Assembly (NCBI RefSeq): GCF_003838195.1
Contig: NZ_RCBY01000005.1
Coordinates: 19,688 to 83,687, forward strand
Direction of reading: 5' to 3'
Source of the DNA: Okeania hirsuta
GTDB lineage: Bacteria > Cyanobacteriota > Cyanobacteriia > Cyanobacteriales > Microcoleaceae
DNA length: 64,000 bases
The notes under the pieces were generated by a model. The model saw nothing but the letters and a program-made list of their open reading frames with translations, had not been told where the DNA came from and made no database searches. The position numbers and the translations under genes are program-made. Shown here piece after piece: positions 19,790 through 31,121 of this stretch; position 1 is the first letter of the stretch, and every line of letters starts with the position of its first letter.

Positions 19790-19825
19790 GGAAGAAGGAA
19801 GAAGGAAGAAGGAAGAAGAAAGAAG
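19790..19825. repeat. GAAGGAA microsatellite upstream of nadE
   Basis: GGAAAAAGGAAGAAGGAAGA run immediately upstream of the nadE start codon. It is purine-rich on the plus strand, hence pyrimidine-rich in the nadE leader. Confidence 0.7.
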
Positions 19826-19844
19826 GAATGATAGACATTGCTAA

Positions 19845-20945
19845 CTTCTCCAATTTGAACAGATTTTTCTAATTGTTGTATTATTTTGAATAACTTGTCT
19901 AATTCTAATTAGAAAGGAAGAAGGAAGAATAAATTAACATCAGCAATCATAAAAATTACTAACTTCTCGAATTGCCACAGCTTTTTCTCATGTAAAATTT
20001 TAAATTTTTCTGTTTGTTGCATTATTTTCTAGAATTTATCTCATACTAATTATAAAGGAAGCAAGGAAGAGGTAATACCAATTTTATGTGAGGCTGTACA
20101 GAATAAGGAGTCAGGTAGGGGAGCCATCGGTAGGACGACGTAGAGGAGAAAATCATGATGGTCAATAGGAGTAAATAAGTAAGTATTTCTGTTTTTACCT
20201 ACAGTCAACTCTGATGATAATTTTACTCTATAGAACTTCTTATGGCTTCTCAAATTGCCACAGCTCTTTCTCAGGTAAAATTTTAAATTTTTCTATTTGC
20301 TGCATTATTTTCTAGAATTTATCTCATACTAACTAGAAAATAACCAGGAAAAGAAAATCAGCAAGAAAGAATAATCAATCTATCACAGCCATGATAGATA
20401 TTTCCTGGCTTTGAGAATAAAAGCAACTCTTGACTATCTCAAAATTTCCAGCTTTTCTGTTTCTAGAATAAACTAACAGAAGTAATCATAAACATTACTA
20501 ATTTTTCTAATTGCCACAACTCCTTCTCAGCCAAAATTTTAAATTTTTCTATTTGCTCTATTATTTTCTAGAATTTATCTCATACTAACTAGAAAGGAAC
20601 CAGGAAAAGAAAATCAGAAAGAAAGAATAATCAATCTATCACAGCCATGATAGATATACCCTGGCTTTGAGAATAAAAGCAACTCTTGAACACCTCAAAA
20701 TCCCAAGCTTTTCTGTTTATAAAGGAAGAGATAATCAGCAAGAAAAAAGAAGAAATTAACAGCACCAATTATAGGCGTTACTGACTTCTCGAATTGCCAC
20801 AGATCCTTCTCAGCGAAAATTTCAAGTTTTTCTGTTTATAGAAGAAACTAACAGAAGCAATGATAGACATTACTAACTTTTTGAATTGCCACATATCTTT
20901 GTCTGGCAAAATTTTAAATTTGTCTATTTATTGCATTATTTTTAT
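19845..20945. repeat. Divergent ~240-280-bp repeat array with hairpins
   Basis: A motif AATTGCCACA(G/A) ... CTC ... AAAATTTTAAATTTTTCT recurs near 19972, 20252, 20509, 20793 and 20884. The companion block TTATTTTCTAGAATTTATCT recurs near 20024, 20308 and 20567. Two copies contain the perfect hairpin ATCTATCA-CAGCCA-TGATAGAT (20378-20399 and 20634-20655). A different ~150-bp block interrupts the array at 20070-20220. No credible gene is present. Confidence 0.75.
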
Positions 20946-20989
20946 CCTCCTGATTCTTGCTTATTTCTCCTTACATAAACTATGATTAA

Positions 20990-22116
<1,127 letters not shown>

Positions 22117-22638
22117 CTTTTTAAATAAGTAATAAGGAAGAAGGAAGAAGTAAAAGTAGGACTAATCAATACTGACCGATTAATAATTGTCAAAAACAGA
22201 CAAAAAACCTGGGTAACTATTTAACTTTTGAAGTAAGCATTTCCTGCGGAATACTACGCAAATAGCTGTCAGTTATTAGCTATCCTCCAGGGTCGGAACT
22301 ACGGACTTCAGCTATTAATTTTAGAGAAGGTAAAAGCAACCTTTGAAATTGAGAAAGAATAAAAAGTTACTGATAACTGATAACTGATAACTGATACTAA
22401 CTTCTGACTTGCTAAGAGTAGGCTGAATACCTGATTTTTTTGTTAATAAATTAACAATATTAGTGAGAAAAACTTAAGTTTTGAAAATGTACTTTTATCT
22501 ATTCCTTTCTCACCTACATTTTATCATTAACTTGACTGATTTACTTAATAGTCAATACTCACAAAAAATTCTATGAGTCAACCACATTTACTACCTGTTA
22601 CAAATTAAAATTAATCTATTCTTCTTACTTATTAAATT
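22117..22638. other. Intergenic with short repeats
   Basis: Holds a single arm of the 35-bp inverted-repeat family (22233-22266, AGCATTTCCTGCGGAATACT) and a TGATAACTGATAACTGATAA run at about 22373-22396, also present near 32938 and 35950. No gene is seen. Confidence 0.6.
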
Positions 22639-23487
22639 ATGTCTACAGAACTCAAACTGGTTAAAGAACATCAATGCTTCGGCGGCAAAGTTATCTACTA
22701 TTTCCACTCATCTTACATCTGTAATATTCAGATGCGTTTTTCAATTTATTTACCTCCCGAAGCTAAATCAAAACCATTACCAGTATTGTATTTTCTTTCT
22801 GGTTTAACCTGTACTGAAGAAAACTTTATGGCTAAAGCAGGGGCACAACAATTTGCTGCCAAATATGGATTAATTTTAGTCGTACCAGATACAAGTCAGC
22901 GCAATACTGGCATTAAAAATGAGAACGATAGTTGGGATTTTGGTACAGGTGCAGGATTTTATCTTGATGCCACATTAGAACCTTGGAAAAAGCATTATCA
23001 AATGTATAGTTACGTTGTTAAAGAATTACCAGAACTCATAGCTAAAAATTTTCCAATTCAGCCAGATAAACAAAGTATTTTCGGTCATTCCATGGGAGGT
23101 CACGGAGCATTAATTTGTGCTATAAAAAATCCGGCAAAATATCAATCTATTTCCGCTTTTGCGCCAATTGCAGCACCAATGTGTTGTCCTTGGGGTGAAA
23201 AAGCTTTTAGCAATTATTTAGGTTCAAATCAAGAAAACTGGCGTGATTATGATGCTAGTGAATTAATTTTAAATTATGGTTATAGTCATCCGATTTTAAT
23301 TGATATAGGAACTGCTGATCCCTTTTTATCCCAAAAACAATTATTACCAGAAGTATTGGAAAAAGCTTGTCAAAAAAAAGGAGTAAATCTAACTTTAAGA
23401 ATGCAAAAAGATTACGATCATAGCTATTATTTTATTGCATCTTTTATAGAAGACCATATAAGATATCATGCTGAAGCTTTGAATTGA
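22639..23487 (+). CDS. fghA: S-formylglutathione hydrolase
   Basis: 282 residues, an esterase-D family alpha/beta hydrolase. SGLTCTEENF forms the oxyanion region, GHSMGGHGAL holds the nucleophilic Ser, GTADPFL the Asp and YDHSYYFI the His. NDSWDFGTGAGFYLDAT is typical of the family. It hydrolyses S-formylglutathione to formate and glutathione, the step after the class III dehydrogenase encoded upstream. The stop codon lies inside the start of an F5 repeat (TTGAAGAAGG; TGA at 23485), yet the length is normal. Confidence 0.95.
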   Translation: MSTELKLVKEHQCFGGKVIYYFHSSYICNIQMRFSIYLPPEAKSKPLPVLYFLSGLTCTEENFMAKAGAQQFAAKYGLILVVPDTSQRNTGIKNENDSWDFGTGAGFYLDATLEPWKKHYQMYSYVVKELPELIAKNFPIQPDKQSIFGHSMGGHGALICAIKNPAKYQSISAFAPIAAPMCCPWGEKAFSNYLGSNQENWRDYDASELILNYGYSHPILIDIGTADPFLSQKQLLPEVLEKACQKKGVNLTLRMQKDYDHSYYFIASFIEDHIRYHAEALN

Positions 23488-23532
23488 AGAAGGAAGAAGT
23501 GGATGGGGACTCAAACCCCAACCAAAAGGCAA
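23484..23532 (+). repeat. F5 element, short copy
   Basis: TTGAAGAAGGAAGAAGTGGA followed by TGGGGACTCAAACCCCAACC; truncated after the CCAACCAA block. It supplies the fghA stop codon. Confidence 0.75.
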
Positions 23533-23711
23533 GGGAAGCAACTGTTGTAGTAAGACAATTAATAAAGCTTTTATCCTAAACTAAAAGCAATAGCTGTTAA
23601 CGCAGTTCCTCCGAGGTGCAAAAAGCTCAAAAAGCTAGTATTTTCGGCTGACTATGGTAGAAAAATCACTCTCACAATTCTTATTCCTACCTCCTCGCTC
23701 CCATACCCGTT

Positions 23712-23746
<35 letters not shown>

Positions 23747-23781
23747 CCCCAGAAAAAAGACTTTCCATACGCAAACCCTAA

Positions 23782-24585
23782 TTATAAAGAACTAGAATCT
23801 AAACTTTGAGCTTGTCCATCTGTCTGAGGCAAATGTAGTCCGCACTCCTGCTTAAGACCATGAAAACGAGTATCCCGTTCATTCTCATCTTCCATAGTCA
23901 AGGGGCGACTAGAATGCCAATCTCCCACACTGGTATAACCTAAATCGAAAAATGGATGATAAGGCAAATTGTAAGCAGTCAAATATTGGTATATATCCCT
24001 GGCATTCCAAGTTAATATAGGTAAAATCTTATATATTCCCGATTGCTGACTAATGCGGTTAAGACCCTTGCGGTGGTCAGTTTGGTCCTTCCGCAGGCCA
24101 GCTAGCCAAGCTTTAGCACCTAACTCTTTTAACGCTCTTTGCATAGGTTCTACTTTCCGAATTTGGTCATAGCGGTTCAGAGCATCAGCATTCTTCTCAG
24201 CCCAAAGTCGGCCATGTAGAGCTTCCATTCTAGCTGGACTAATTGAAGATTGATATACTTTAAGATTCAGTCTCAGTCGCTCGGTCAACTCTTCAGCAAA
24301 TCTATAAGTTTCGGCGGGTAAATATCCTGTATCAACCCAAATAACAGGAATATCAGGTACAACGGTTGTAACTAGATGTAACATAACAGCAGCCTGGATA
24401 CCAAAACTGGTACTCATAACTAAACCTTCTCCAAAGGTTGCATATCCCCACTTAACTAGAGTATGAGCATCTGCTTGGGCAAGTTCCTGATTGACAACCT
24501 CAAGATCCAATTTTGATGGATATGTAAAATTTTGCCGACCGTATTGTCCATTTTGGTTGACTGTGATTAGACTCTGTTGTGACAT
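23782..24585 (-). CDS. cysH: Phosphoadenylyl-sulfate (PAPS) reductase
   Basis: About 267 residues from MSQQSL (24585); an in-frame Met four codons upstream (24597) is also possible. The adenine-nucleotide alpha-hydrolase fold shows [44 protein letters not shown] and the C-terminal ECGLH with the catalytic Cys. The Cys pairs that bind the 4Fe-4S cluster of APS reductases are absent, so PAPS is the expected substrate. It reduces PAPS to sulfite with thioredoxin in assimilatory sulfate reduction. Alone, minus strand. Confidence 0.94.
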   Translation of the reverse strand: MSQQSLITVNQNGQYGRQNFTYPSKLDLEVVNQELAQADAHTLVKWGYATFGEGLVMSTSFGIQAAVMLHLVTTVVPDIPVIWVDTGYLPAETYRFAEELTERLRLNLKVYQSSISPARMEALHGRLWAEKNADALNRYDQIRKVEPMQRALKELGAKAWLAGLRKDQTDHRKGLNRISQQSGIYKILPILTWNARDIYQYLTAYNLPYHPFFDLGYTSVGDWHSSRPLTMEDENERDTRFHGLKQECGLHLPQTDGQAQSLDSSSL

Positions 24586-25235
24586 AGTTATTACCAATCT
24601 AAATTAGTACTAAGACTTTAAAGGTTTATCATACGTTGTCAGCAATCCTCAATGAGAGATTGTTTATACTGTTTTATATATCCAGATTACCTCGTGTTAC
24701 AAAAAGCTTTTTTGATGTTATAATATATCTTCTTAACTTAGCGTAACGCTAAAACTTATTTATGACATAGATATCAATATAAGTTAGTATCCAGGAGAGT
24801 TTTGACTATTCCTACCCAGATACATCTCTGGCTCAAAGTTAAGAAGAAACGAGTAATGTGTATCGATCCAGTTCTGTAGCATTTGCTGAGAATTTGGCAC
24901 GTTCAATTCATCTTTCTATTTACCAACGCCCTCAAAAATGGTATTGAAGCCATTCATTCTGACTCCTGACTCCTGACTCCTGATTCCTAAGGAATATCCT
25001 ATCTATTTGTAGCAAACATTTATCAATTTGGTATAACTTTTTTGATCGACGACAAAGAAAAAGACCAACTTTGTCAAGCAGGTCTAAGTAAAAATTATTT
25101 TCCGTTGTTATTTCTGCGAGATTAACAAGCAAGTAGCTACGCATTCCCAAGTTCGCAGCGATTTGCGGGTTATATATCTCACAATGTCTATATTGCTGAT
25201 TGTAACAAACTATTGAGCAATTTTTGGAAAAATTT
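24586..25235. other. Intergenic, no convincing gene
   Basis: Upstream region of cysH and downstream region of the NFACT gene. It contains a GACTCCTGACTCCTGACTCC run at about 24960. One 106-codon minus-strand reading frame (24932-25252) crosses this repeat and shows no family features. Confidence 0.5.
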
Positions 25236-26984
25236 TTAATTTTGTATCCCAATTAGTTGTGCAATATGGGTTTCAGCCCTTTGTGGTTTCCCCCAAAAAA
25301 CCTGTTCTTGCTTATATACAACCATACCAGGTTTAGCACCCTTGGGCTTATAAACAAACTTAGGTTTAGTATAAATAACTGGGACTATTTCACTCTGACG
25401 GGCACGACTATAAAAAGCACTTATATCTGCAACAAACTGTAAATCAACTTCATCAGGTGTGGCACCAGCATCTAGTCGCAACAAAACATGACTACCAGGA
25501 ATTTCTTGAGTATGAAACCACAAATCATAATCTCCCGCCACTCGAAAAGTTAACAAATCATTTTGACGATTATTACGGCCAACCAATAATTCAAATCCAC
25601 CAGGAGTTTCGTAACGGTAAAATTCTGTATCCTTTTTATTATCTTGGTGATGATGTTCTGGAGCTTTAAGGTAAGCTTGCTGAATTAACTCATCCCGAAT
25701 TTCTTCAAGAGTGCGTAAATCTTCTGGAGTTTGGTAAGTATCTAACTGAGACAAAAAAGCTTCCACTTGCTCCAAATAATCAATTTCTGCTTGGACTGTC
25801 GCTAAAAGGGGTTCAACTGCTACACGGGCCCGTTTCAACTTTTGGTGCTTTTTATAAAGACTTTGGGCATTTTGCACCGCATTTTTCTCTGGGTCTAACT
25901 TGATGACCATCGGTTCCCCCGTTTCAAAGTCACATAGAGTAATAGCTTTCATCCCCGGTCGCCATTCGTGGAGATTGGCCATAAGTAAATCGGCTTGCGA
26001 TCGCAACAATTCTGCCCCATCCGACTGGTGTAAACGTTCGGTAAAAGTATCAGCCTTGAGCTGTAACTTAGCCGTAATATTTTTAAGTTTTTGGCTAATT
26101 TGATGATATAGTTGACTAAACTCTTGCTGATTCAGCTGTCCAGTATAATAATCATTCAGTAATTCCTGAACAGTATCAACAGATTCTACACTTAGCCAAC
26201 CTGTTACAGTGTATCCATTTTCTGTCCAACCAGGATAAAATTTGGAATGCTCCAGATTTTTTAACCATTCTTGCCAACTTTTAAATAATTTTTGCCAGTC
26301 CGAAGCACTAAGGTCATTAGTAGACTCTTGAGAGTCTAGTCCTGAAGCTTCAATCATTGGCTGTACTAAAGCCTTACTGAGGCCACGGTAATTTTTAATT
26401 AAATTTCGCCACAATACACCAGGTATTAAACTAATCCTTTCTTGCCATTGCTGTTGCGTTTCTTGCAAATTAGGAATAGGGTTAGTCAGAGAAGGGGGAA
26501 GTTCATAAGGTTGACCAGTTTGAATTTGACGAAGACTAGACTGTTGACTATTCACTTGATGGGCACAGGTAACAACAAAATTATCCGCAGTAGTCAGAAT
26601 AACATTGCTGTACTTGGTCATAACTTCCACATAAAGATGCCATAGGGGTGCTTCCCCAGGACGTTTCGCAAATTGGAAGTCCAGCACCCTCTCCCAAGGA
26701 GAAACTTCAACAATAGCTATTAAAGCTAGTCCACCTAGCTGATGTCGTAATTGTTGACTAAAAGTAAAAGTATCAGGGGCGCGAGGTGGAGGGTCACTGA
26801 TACAAATACGGGCCCCTTGGGGATGCCAGGAAATGTCCAGCCAACCACGTTTTTTGAGAGTTCGCAGAGCAATGGTAATGGTAAAGCGATCGCGCTGATA
26901 TACCTGCTCTAAACGTGCTGGTAGCCATTTAACACGGAGTTCAGAACATGAAGCTATGAGAGTTGTATAGTCAACAGGTTGCAC
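25236..26984 (-). CDS. rqcH: NFACT family protein (RqcH/Rqc2-like ribosome quality control factor)
   Basis: 582 residues. Domain order is NFACT-N (1-~190), a long helical/coiled-coil middle (~270-420, e.g. KHQKLKRARVAVEPLLATVQ) and NFACT-R/DUF814 at the C-terminus (GGFELLVGRNNRQNDLLTF, DYDLWFHTQEIPGSHVLLR). Bacterial RqcH binds stalled 50S-peptidyl-tRNA complexes and adds Ala tails. The segment that commonly reads DR in NFACT-N appears as WERVLDF here (Glu for Asp); whether tailing activity is retained cannot be judged. Older annotation would be fibronectin-binding protein, which is misleading. Alone in its locus. Confidence 0.9.
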   Translation of the reverse strand: MQPVDYTTLIASCSELRVKWLPARLEQVYQRDRFTITIALRTLKKRGWLDISWHPQGARICISDPPPRAPDTFTFSQQLRHQLGGLALIAIVEVSPWERVLDFQFAKRPGEAPLWHLYVEVMTKYSNVILTTADNFVVTCAHQVNSQQSSLRQIQTGQPYELPPSLTNPIPNLQETQQQWQERISLIPGVLWRNLIKNYRGLSKALVQPMIEASGLDSQESTNDLSASDWQKLFKSWQEWLKNLEHSKFYPGWTENGYTVTGWLSVESVDTVQELLNDYYTGQLNQQEFSQLYHQISQKLKNITAKLQLKADTFTERLHQSDGAELLRSQADLLMANLHEWRPGMKAITLCDFETGEPMVIKLDPEKNAVQNAQSLYKKHQKLKRARVAVEPLLATVQAEIDYLEQVEAFLSQLDTYQTPEDLRTLEEIRDELIQQAYLKAPEHHHQDNKKDTEFYRYETPGGFELLVGRNNRQNDLLTFRVAGDYDLWFHTQEIPGSHVLLRLDAGATPDEVDLQFVADISAFYSRARQSEIVPVIYTKPKFVYKPKGAKPGMVVYKQEQVFWGKPQRAETHIAQLIGIQN

Positions 26985-27880
26985 AGTTAGCTTTAAGTTA
27001 AAAATTAAAAGTGAAAAAACTATGATATAAATTTAGTGTCTAAAAATAGTATTTTTTATTTTTCAGGCGACAATCTTTAAATAATTTTTTTTGCTTTTTT
27101 CATGTAAATTTAGAGAATTATAATATCAAGTTTAGTTGACAAATAAAGATTAATTATTTTTCCGGGGTTGGTGATTAGGTAATGGCATTAAATATTTATG
27201 AACGGTACAATTATAGTTTGTTCATAGATATTTGAGACAAAAGCATTACGCATTCACCAATGCCATTTTTCCTTCTTCTCTGCTATCAATAAAAGTCTTT
27301 AGTATAAACCCAATTATTTGATTGAGCAGGTTTGAAAATTATTCAGAACTATAAATATTTATTACTTATATAATGACAGATTTAGACTTGATGTAAAAGC
27401 CTGATTTAATGAATAAAGATTTTTAGGTGTTTTCTTCTTATAGCAGATTCCTCCCATAAGAAGTACAGATATGAATAATTAAATGTTCCCAGTGCTGGCA
27501 TTTTTCCCGCTTCGGGGTATATCTCACCCTTGGTGAAATCTTCTGTACATAGTAGTCTAAGGAAAGAGCACTGACATATCAAAAGCTTAAACTCAGACAA
27601 CGAAAATTTGTCCTTCTTCCTTCGTAACTATTCAGGTGCTGGGGTTGACAAATAATCATATCTATGTGTTTATCACTTTCCAGAAACCTTTTAGTCTCAT
27701 TTATAGACTATTTAGTATTCTTAGATACAGTTTTCAGCTTTGAAACACTGAGTATGCAAAAAATCAAGAATAATGCAACCCCAAGACCTGAATGCTTACC
27801 TTCCTTCTTCCTTCTTCCTTCTTCCTTTTTCCTGCTGCTATAACTGAAAAACTTTGTATATATAAGTTGCATAATCTGTC
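26985..27880. other. Intergenic with F1 fragments
   Basis: AT-rich. A degenerate F1 core is at 27553-27622 (TTAAACTCAGACAACGAAAA), and an F1-like right end is at about 27800-27842 (CTTCCTTCTTCC then CTGCTGCTATA). No gene is seen; a 64-codon minus-strand frame at 27406-27600 crosses the F1 fragment. Confidence 0.6.
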
Positions 27881-28135
27881 ATGGATATCCAGTTAATTAA
27901 TATTGGTTTTGGTAATATAGTTTCTGCGAATAGAGTCGTTGCAATTGTTAGTCCAGAATCAGCCCCGATCAAGCGAATGATTAGCGATGGCAAGGAAAGA
28001 GGCAAATTAATTGATGCTACTTATGGTCGGCGTACCAGAGCAGTGATTATTACAGATTCTAATCATATTATTCTTTCGGCAATTCAACCTGAGACAGTGG
28101 CACATCGATTTATATTTAACAATAAAGATAGTTAA
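27881..28135 (+). CDS. RemA-like DNA-binding regulator (DUF370)
   Basis: 84 residues, family length. [31 protein letters not shown] and [16 protein letters not shown] match the DUF370/RemA family. In Bacillus subtilis RemA is a ring-forming DNA-binding activator of matrix genes, encoded next to gmk. The same gene order is seen here (gmk starts 86 bp downstream). The role in cyanobacteria is not established. Confidence 0.9.
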   Translation: MDIQLINIGFGNIVSANRVVAIVSPESAPIKRMISDGKERGKLIDATYGRRTRAVIITDSNHIILSAIQPETVAHRFIFNNKDS

Positions 28136-28221
28136 TTGTAGTAATTGATGTTTGATTTTCCAAAATTTGTTATTAATAACTAAAAGTTTAGTTATGCTCG
28201 CTTGTACTGCGATAAAAATTT

Positions 28222-28773
28222 ATGCAAACTGGTAAATTAATTGTTTTAACAGGACCTAGTGGTGTAGGTAAGGGGACTTTGGTAAAATCTCTCTTAGAAC
28301 GTCATCCAGAATTAGTTTTATCTATTTCTATGACTACCCGTTGTCCTCGACCTGGAGAAGTAGAAGGAGAAAGTTATTACTTTGTAGACCGCAATAAATT
28401 TCAACAAATGATTGAAACTCAAGATTTATTAGAATGGGCTGAGTTTGCAGGTAATTTTTATGGTACGCCACGTCTGCCAGTTATTGAAAATATTAAACAG
28501 GGTAAATTAGTATTATTGGAGATTGAGGTACAAGGGGCAAGACAAATTAAACAGACTTTTTCAGAAGCATTGCTTATTTTTATTTTACCTCCTTCTATGA
28601 CTGAATTGGAAAAAAGATTGCGGGATAGAGGACATGATTCGGAAGAAGCGATCGTCAAGCGTCTAGAAAGGGCAATTAAAGAGATGGAAGCTGCAGGAGA
28701 GTTTGATGTACAACTAATGAATGATAATTTGGAAATTGCTTTGCAAAATTTGGAGAAAGTATTATTTGACTGA
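28222..28773 (+). CDS. gmk: Guanylate kinase
   Basis: 183 residues. P-loop LTGPSGVGKGTLVKSLL, GMP-binding SISMTTRCPRPGEVEGESYYFVD, EWAEFAGNFYGT and lid region RLRDRGHDSEEAI(V)KRL. It phosphorylates GMP to GDP. Conserved pairing with the upstream remA-type gene suggests co-transcription. Confidence 0.95.
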   Translation: MQTGKLIVLTGPSGVGKGTLVKSLLERHPELVLSISMTTRCPRPGEVEGESYYFVDRNKFQQMIETQDLLEWAEFAGNFYGTPRLPVIENIKQGKLVLLEIEVQGARQIKQTFSEALLIFILPPSMTELEKRLRDRGHDSEEAIVKRLERAIKEMEAAGEFDVQLMNDNLEIALQNLEKVLFD

Positions 28774-29217
28774 AATTATAAGTAGTGCAGTAAGGGAGTG
28801 GGGGAGTGGGGAAGTGGAAAAAACTTTGAGTAGGAAAGAAACCGAAATACATTTTCCTTCTTTTAATTGGAGCTGAGGTAATTAGAACTGACATCATTAG
28901 GTGATTTGTCCTAAGTTCAATTAATACCATTACAGTTGCAGGATTGCCAAATGAGAAATTAATTTATTTATAATACGAAATCACACGCATTTTTACTAAT
29001 TTTATTGAGAGCAGGGAGTACGGATTAGGTGAATAACGAATAATAAATGAATAATATATGTTTACTTCATATAAATAATTGCTAAAAAAATCACTGAATC
29101 TGATTTATTACTTAATAGCTGAATTTTTAAATAAAAAAAGCATTATTTTAAGGAATTGCTATAATTTCCAAGAAGCGTGAGGTACAAAATTCATCATAAT
29201 TTTTTTTACTCTGATTA
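28774..29217. other. Intergenic, no gene seen
   Basis: AT-rich spacer with a GGGAGTGGGGGAGTGGGG low-complexity run at 28794. No reading frame of note. Confidence 0.55.
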
Positions 29218-29314
29218 TCCCAGTAGAAAGAAAGGTTAGGACAGATAGACATCTTAAAACTCAGACAAAGCAATATTTTTCCTTCTTGCTTCTTGCTTCT
29301 TGCTTCTGCTATAT
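29218..29314 (+). repeat. F1 MITE-like element, left end decayed
   Basis: CCCAGTAGAAAGAAAGG at the left, AAAACTCAGACAAAGCAATA in the core and CTTGCTTCTTGCTTCTGCTATA-type right end. The left TATAGCAG is decayed. Confidence 0.7.
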
Positions 29315-29405
29315 CTTTAATTCTTTGCTAAAAATTTTTTTGTGTCTTCTTTCTCACTACAAATATGATATGATTTACAAATGTTAATATTTGTGGTTAA
29401 ACAAA

Positions 29406-29828
29406 ATGTACAGTAATACTTTTTTTGATTTTCCTGTCTACACAGTCATTCAGTTAACATTATTTTTCTCTATTGTCTTGGGAATTATTTTTAAAGATAT
29501 GTTGGAGTATAAATTAACACTATGGCTGAAAAACAAAGTCTCTCAAAAGCAAATAGGTTATCAAACACCTAATCTTATTACTGCTTATTTGAGCATGACT
29601 TTATTTATCTTTTTATCTGTATCAGCTAGTCTTTCTATCTTTAATATTGTTGAATGGTTATCTATTGTCATAGGTGCAATAGTCGTGTTTCCAACTGCCT
29701 TGTTGATCTGGGTACAATTAGGGTCAATGTTTGAGTTGGTCGAATCTAAGGGAATAGCATCTATTAATATTGAAGAATATATGCCTGAAGAAAAAAAAAT
29801 TAAATCAGGAGAAAATGCTAATCAGTAA
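29406..29828 (+). CDS. Small integral membrane protein, unknown function (paralogue of 60568-60921)
   Basis: About 140 residues from the ATG at 29406 (MYSNTFFDFPVY); an in-frame TTG at 29391 is less likely. Probably three membrane helices: residues ~10-30, ~60-85 and ~88-110, with a polar loop KNKVSQKQIGYQTPNL and a charged cytoplasmic tail. The C-terminal part FLSVSASLSIFNIVEW...ALLIWVQLGSMFELVES aligns by eye with the protein at 60568-60921. I do not recognise a named family. No neighbour suggests a role. Confidence 0.7.
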   Translation: MYSNTFFDFPVYTVIQLTLFFSIVLGIIFKDMLEYKLTLWLKNKVSQKQIGYQTPNLITAYLSMTLFIFLSVSASLSIFNIVEWLSIVIGAIVVFPTALLIWVQLGSMFELVESKGIASINIEEYMPEEKKIKSGENANQ

Positions 29829-30470
29829 TTACTAATATTTTGGAGTAAAGTTGTATGACAATTAATCACAAAAATACTGCAAATTAATTATGAATAGAAG
29901 TACTATCGATAGTAGTTCCCCAAAAATATATTGGCTGAGTCGAACTAAAATATGAAAATCACAATATGGTTGCTATATTGTTAGTAATTTTTTTATAGAT
30001 ATTCTAGATATAAAGATATAATATATAGATTCATAGTTTATAGAAAAAGGAAATCTGAAATCCTGATCAATAAAAAATTTATCTCTAAGTCTTTTATAAT
30101 TAAGAACTTGATGACTATATTACCCATACTAAAATATTAGAACCAAAATCTAGGGTTGTTATATTGCTTCAAGGCAAGATTAAGATTAATTTGCAAATTA
30201 ATAAACCTATTTTCTGGTAAATGAAACAGAGGCTATATCTAGATATTTTCAATGAAAGTAATACAAATAGTTTGCCTGTTAATCTCAATTGCAATAACAG
30301 AAAAAATTCTACACTACATATAAAGTAAGCTTACTTGCCAAAAATAAGCGTTGGTGGTATCCTCTTGACGAGGTTGTTATAAAAATAAGCAATCAATTAA
30401 TCACTGTCCAGTTAAACCCGTGAAAACAGATTTTAACTTAGACACTTAGACAAAATTTGGTGAGGTAGTC
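29829..30470. other. Intergenic, no gene seen
   Basis: Very AT-rich; no repeats of the families defined here and no ORF. It may carry the promoter of the secreted-protein gene. A GGTGAGG ribosome-site-like motif lies just before its ATG. Confidence 0.5.
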
Positions 30471-31049
30471 ATGCGTCTTCCAAAATATACAAATTTGGCA
30501 AGTGGTTGCTTGTCAATATTAATTACATTTGGAACAATTTATCCGGCGATCGCTGCTCCTGAAAATGAGAAAGTTGCCCAAAGGGAAAGAACTAGAGCAG
30601 GGGGAGCAAATCAAATGGAGATTGTCGGTTATGTTAAAGGTATTATCGGTAATGTAGTCACAATTCTAGTAGATGAAGAAGCAGAATTAGGCATTCCTGG
30701 CATTGCACCTAATGATGGTGAACCCACTTATGTCACAATTCCTGAAGAGGAACGTGGTCAACTACGAACTCTATTTTTTTCTCCTAGACATACGATGGAA
30801 ATAGCAGGTCTAGTACCTGGAATGCGGGTTTATGCAATTGTGGGCAAAAAGAATGACGATCCTGAAGACCCTTGTGGTTGTATAGACTTTTTTAAAGTCA
30901 TCCCAGATTATAACTATGAACGGGTAGAAGTTCAGTTACCAACATACAATTTCCAGGGTCCTCCTTCCTTAGAGTTTCCACCACTTCAGCCACCCCCTCC
31001 TATTACAAGACCTGTCCCACAACCTCCTCCTGTAAGAGGACTGTGGTAA
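30471..31049 (+). CDS. Secreted Pro-rich protein, unknown function
   Basis: 192 residues. A signal peptide covers residues 1-~28 (hydrophobic ASGCLSILITFGTIYPAIAA, cleavage likely after AIA-A). The mature part has a compact beta-looking region (MEIVGYVKGIIGNVVTILVD, PGMRVYAIVG), one Cys pair in DPCGCIDF, and ends in a polyproline tail (PPLQPPPPITRPVPQPPP). It is probably periplasmic or outer-envelope associated. The family is not recognised. It is followed by a strong terminator. Confidence 0.75.
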   Translation: MRLPKYTNLASGCLSILITFGTIYPAIAAPENEKVAQRERTRAGGANQMEIVGYVKGIIGNVVTILVDEEAELGIPGIAPNDGEPTYVTIPEEERGQLRTLFFSPRHTMEIAGLVPGMRVYAIVGKKNDDPEDPCGCIDFFKVIPDYNYERVEVQLPTYNFQGPPSLEFPPLQPPPPITRPVPQPPPVRGLW

Positions 31050-31084
31050 TTTTAGCCCATAAAAAACTCTATAATTAGGTCTGT

Positions 31085-31121
31085 AATGCCACTATATTAA
31101 GATTAGTGGCATTATTCATTT
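31085..31121 (+). terminator. Rho-independent terminator of the secreted-protein gene
   Basis: Perfect 10-bp stem AATGCCACTA / TAGTGGCATT with a 9-nt loop, then ATTCATTTT, 36 bp after the stop codon. Confidence 0.8.

Noticed and set aside
19770..19853. Upstream start for nadE
   Set aside because: Would add a Phe/Leu/Ser run translated from a GAAGGAA tract; the family begins at MKIAIAQLNP.
20050..20253. 67-codon minus-strand frame
   Set aside because: Falls across a block inserted into a repeat array; composition looks non-coding and no motif is visible.
24932..25252. 106-codon minus-strand frame after the NFACT gene
   Set aside because: Overlaps the NFACT stop and ends in a translated CTCCTGACTC repeat; no family features.
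27406..27600. 64-codon minus-strand frame
   Set aside because: Its 5' part is an F1 fragment; no protein-like pattern.
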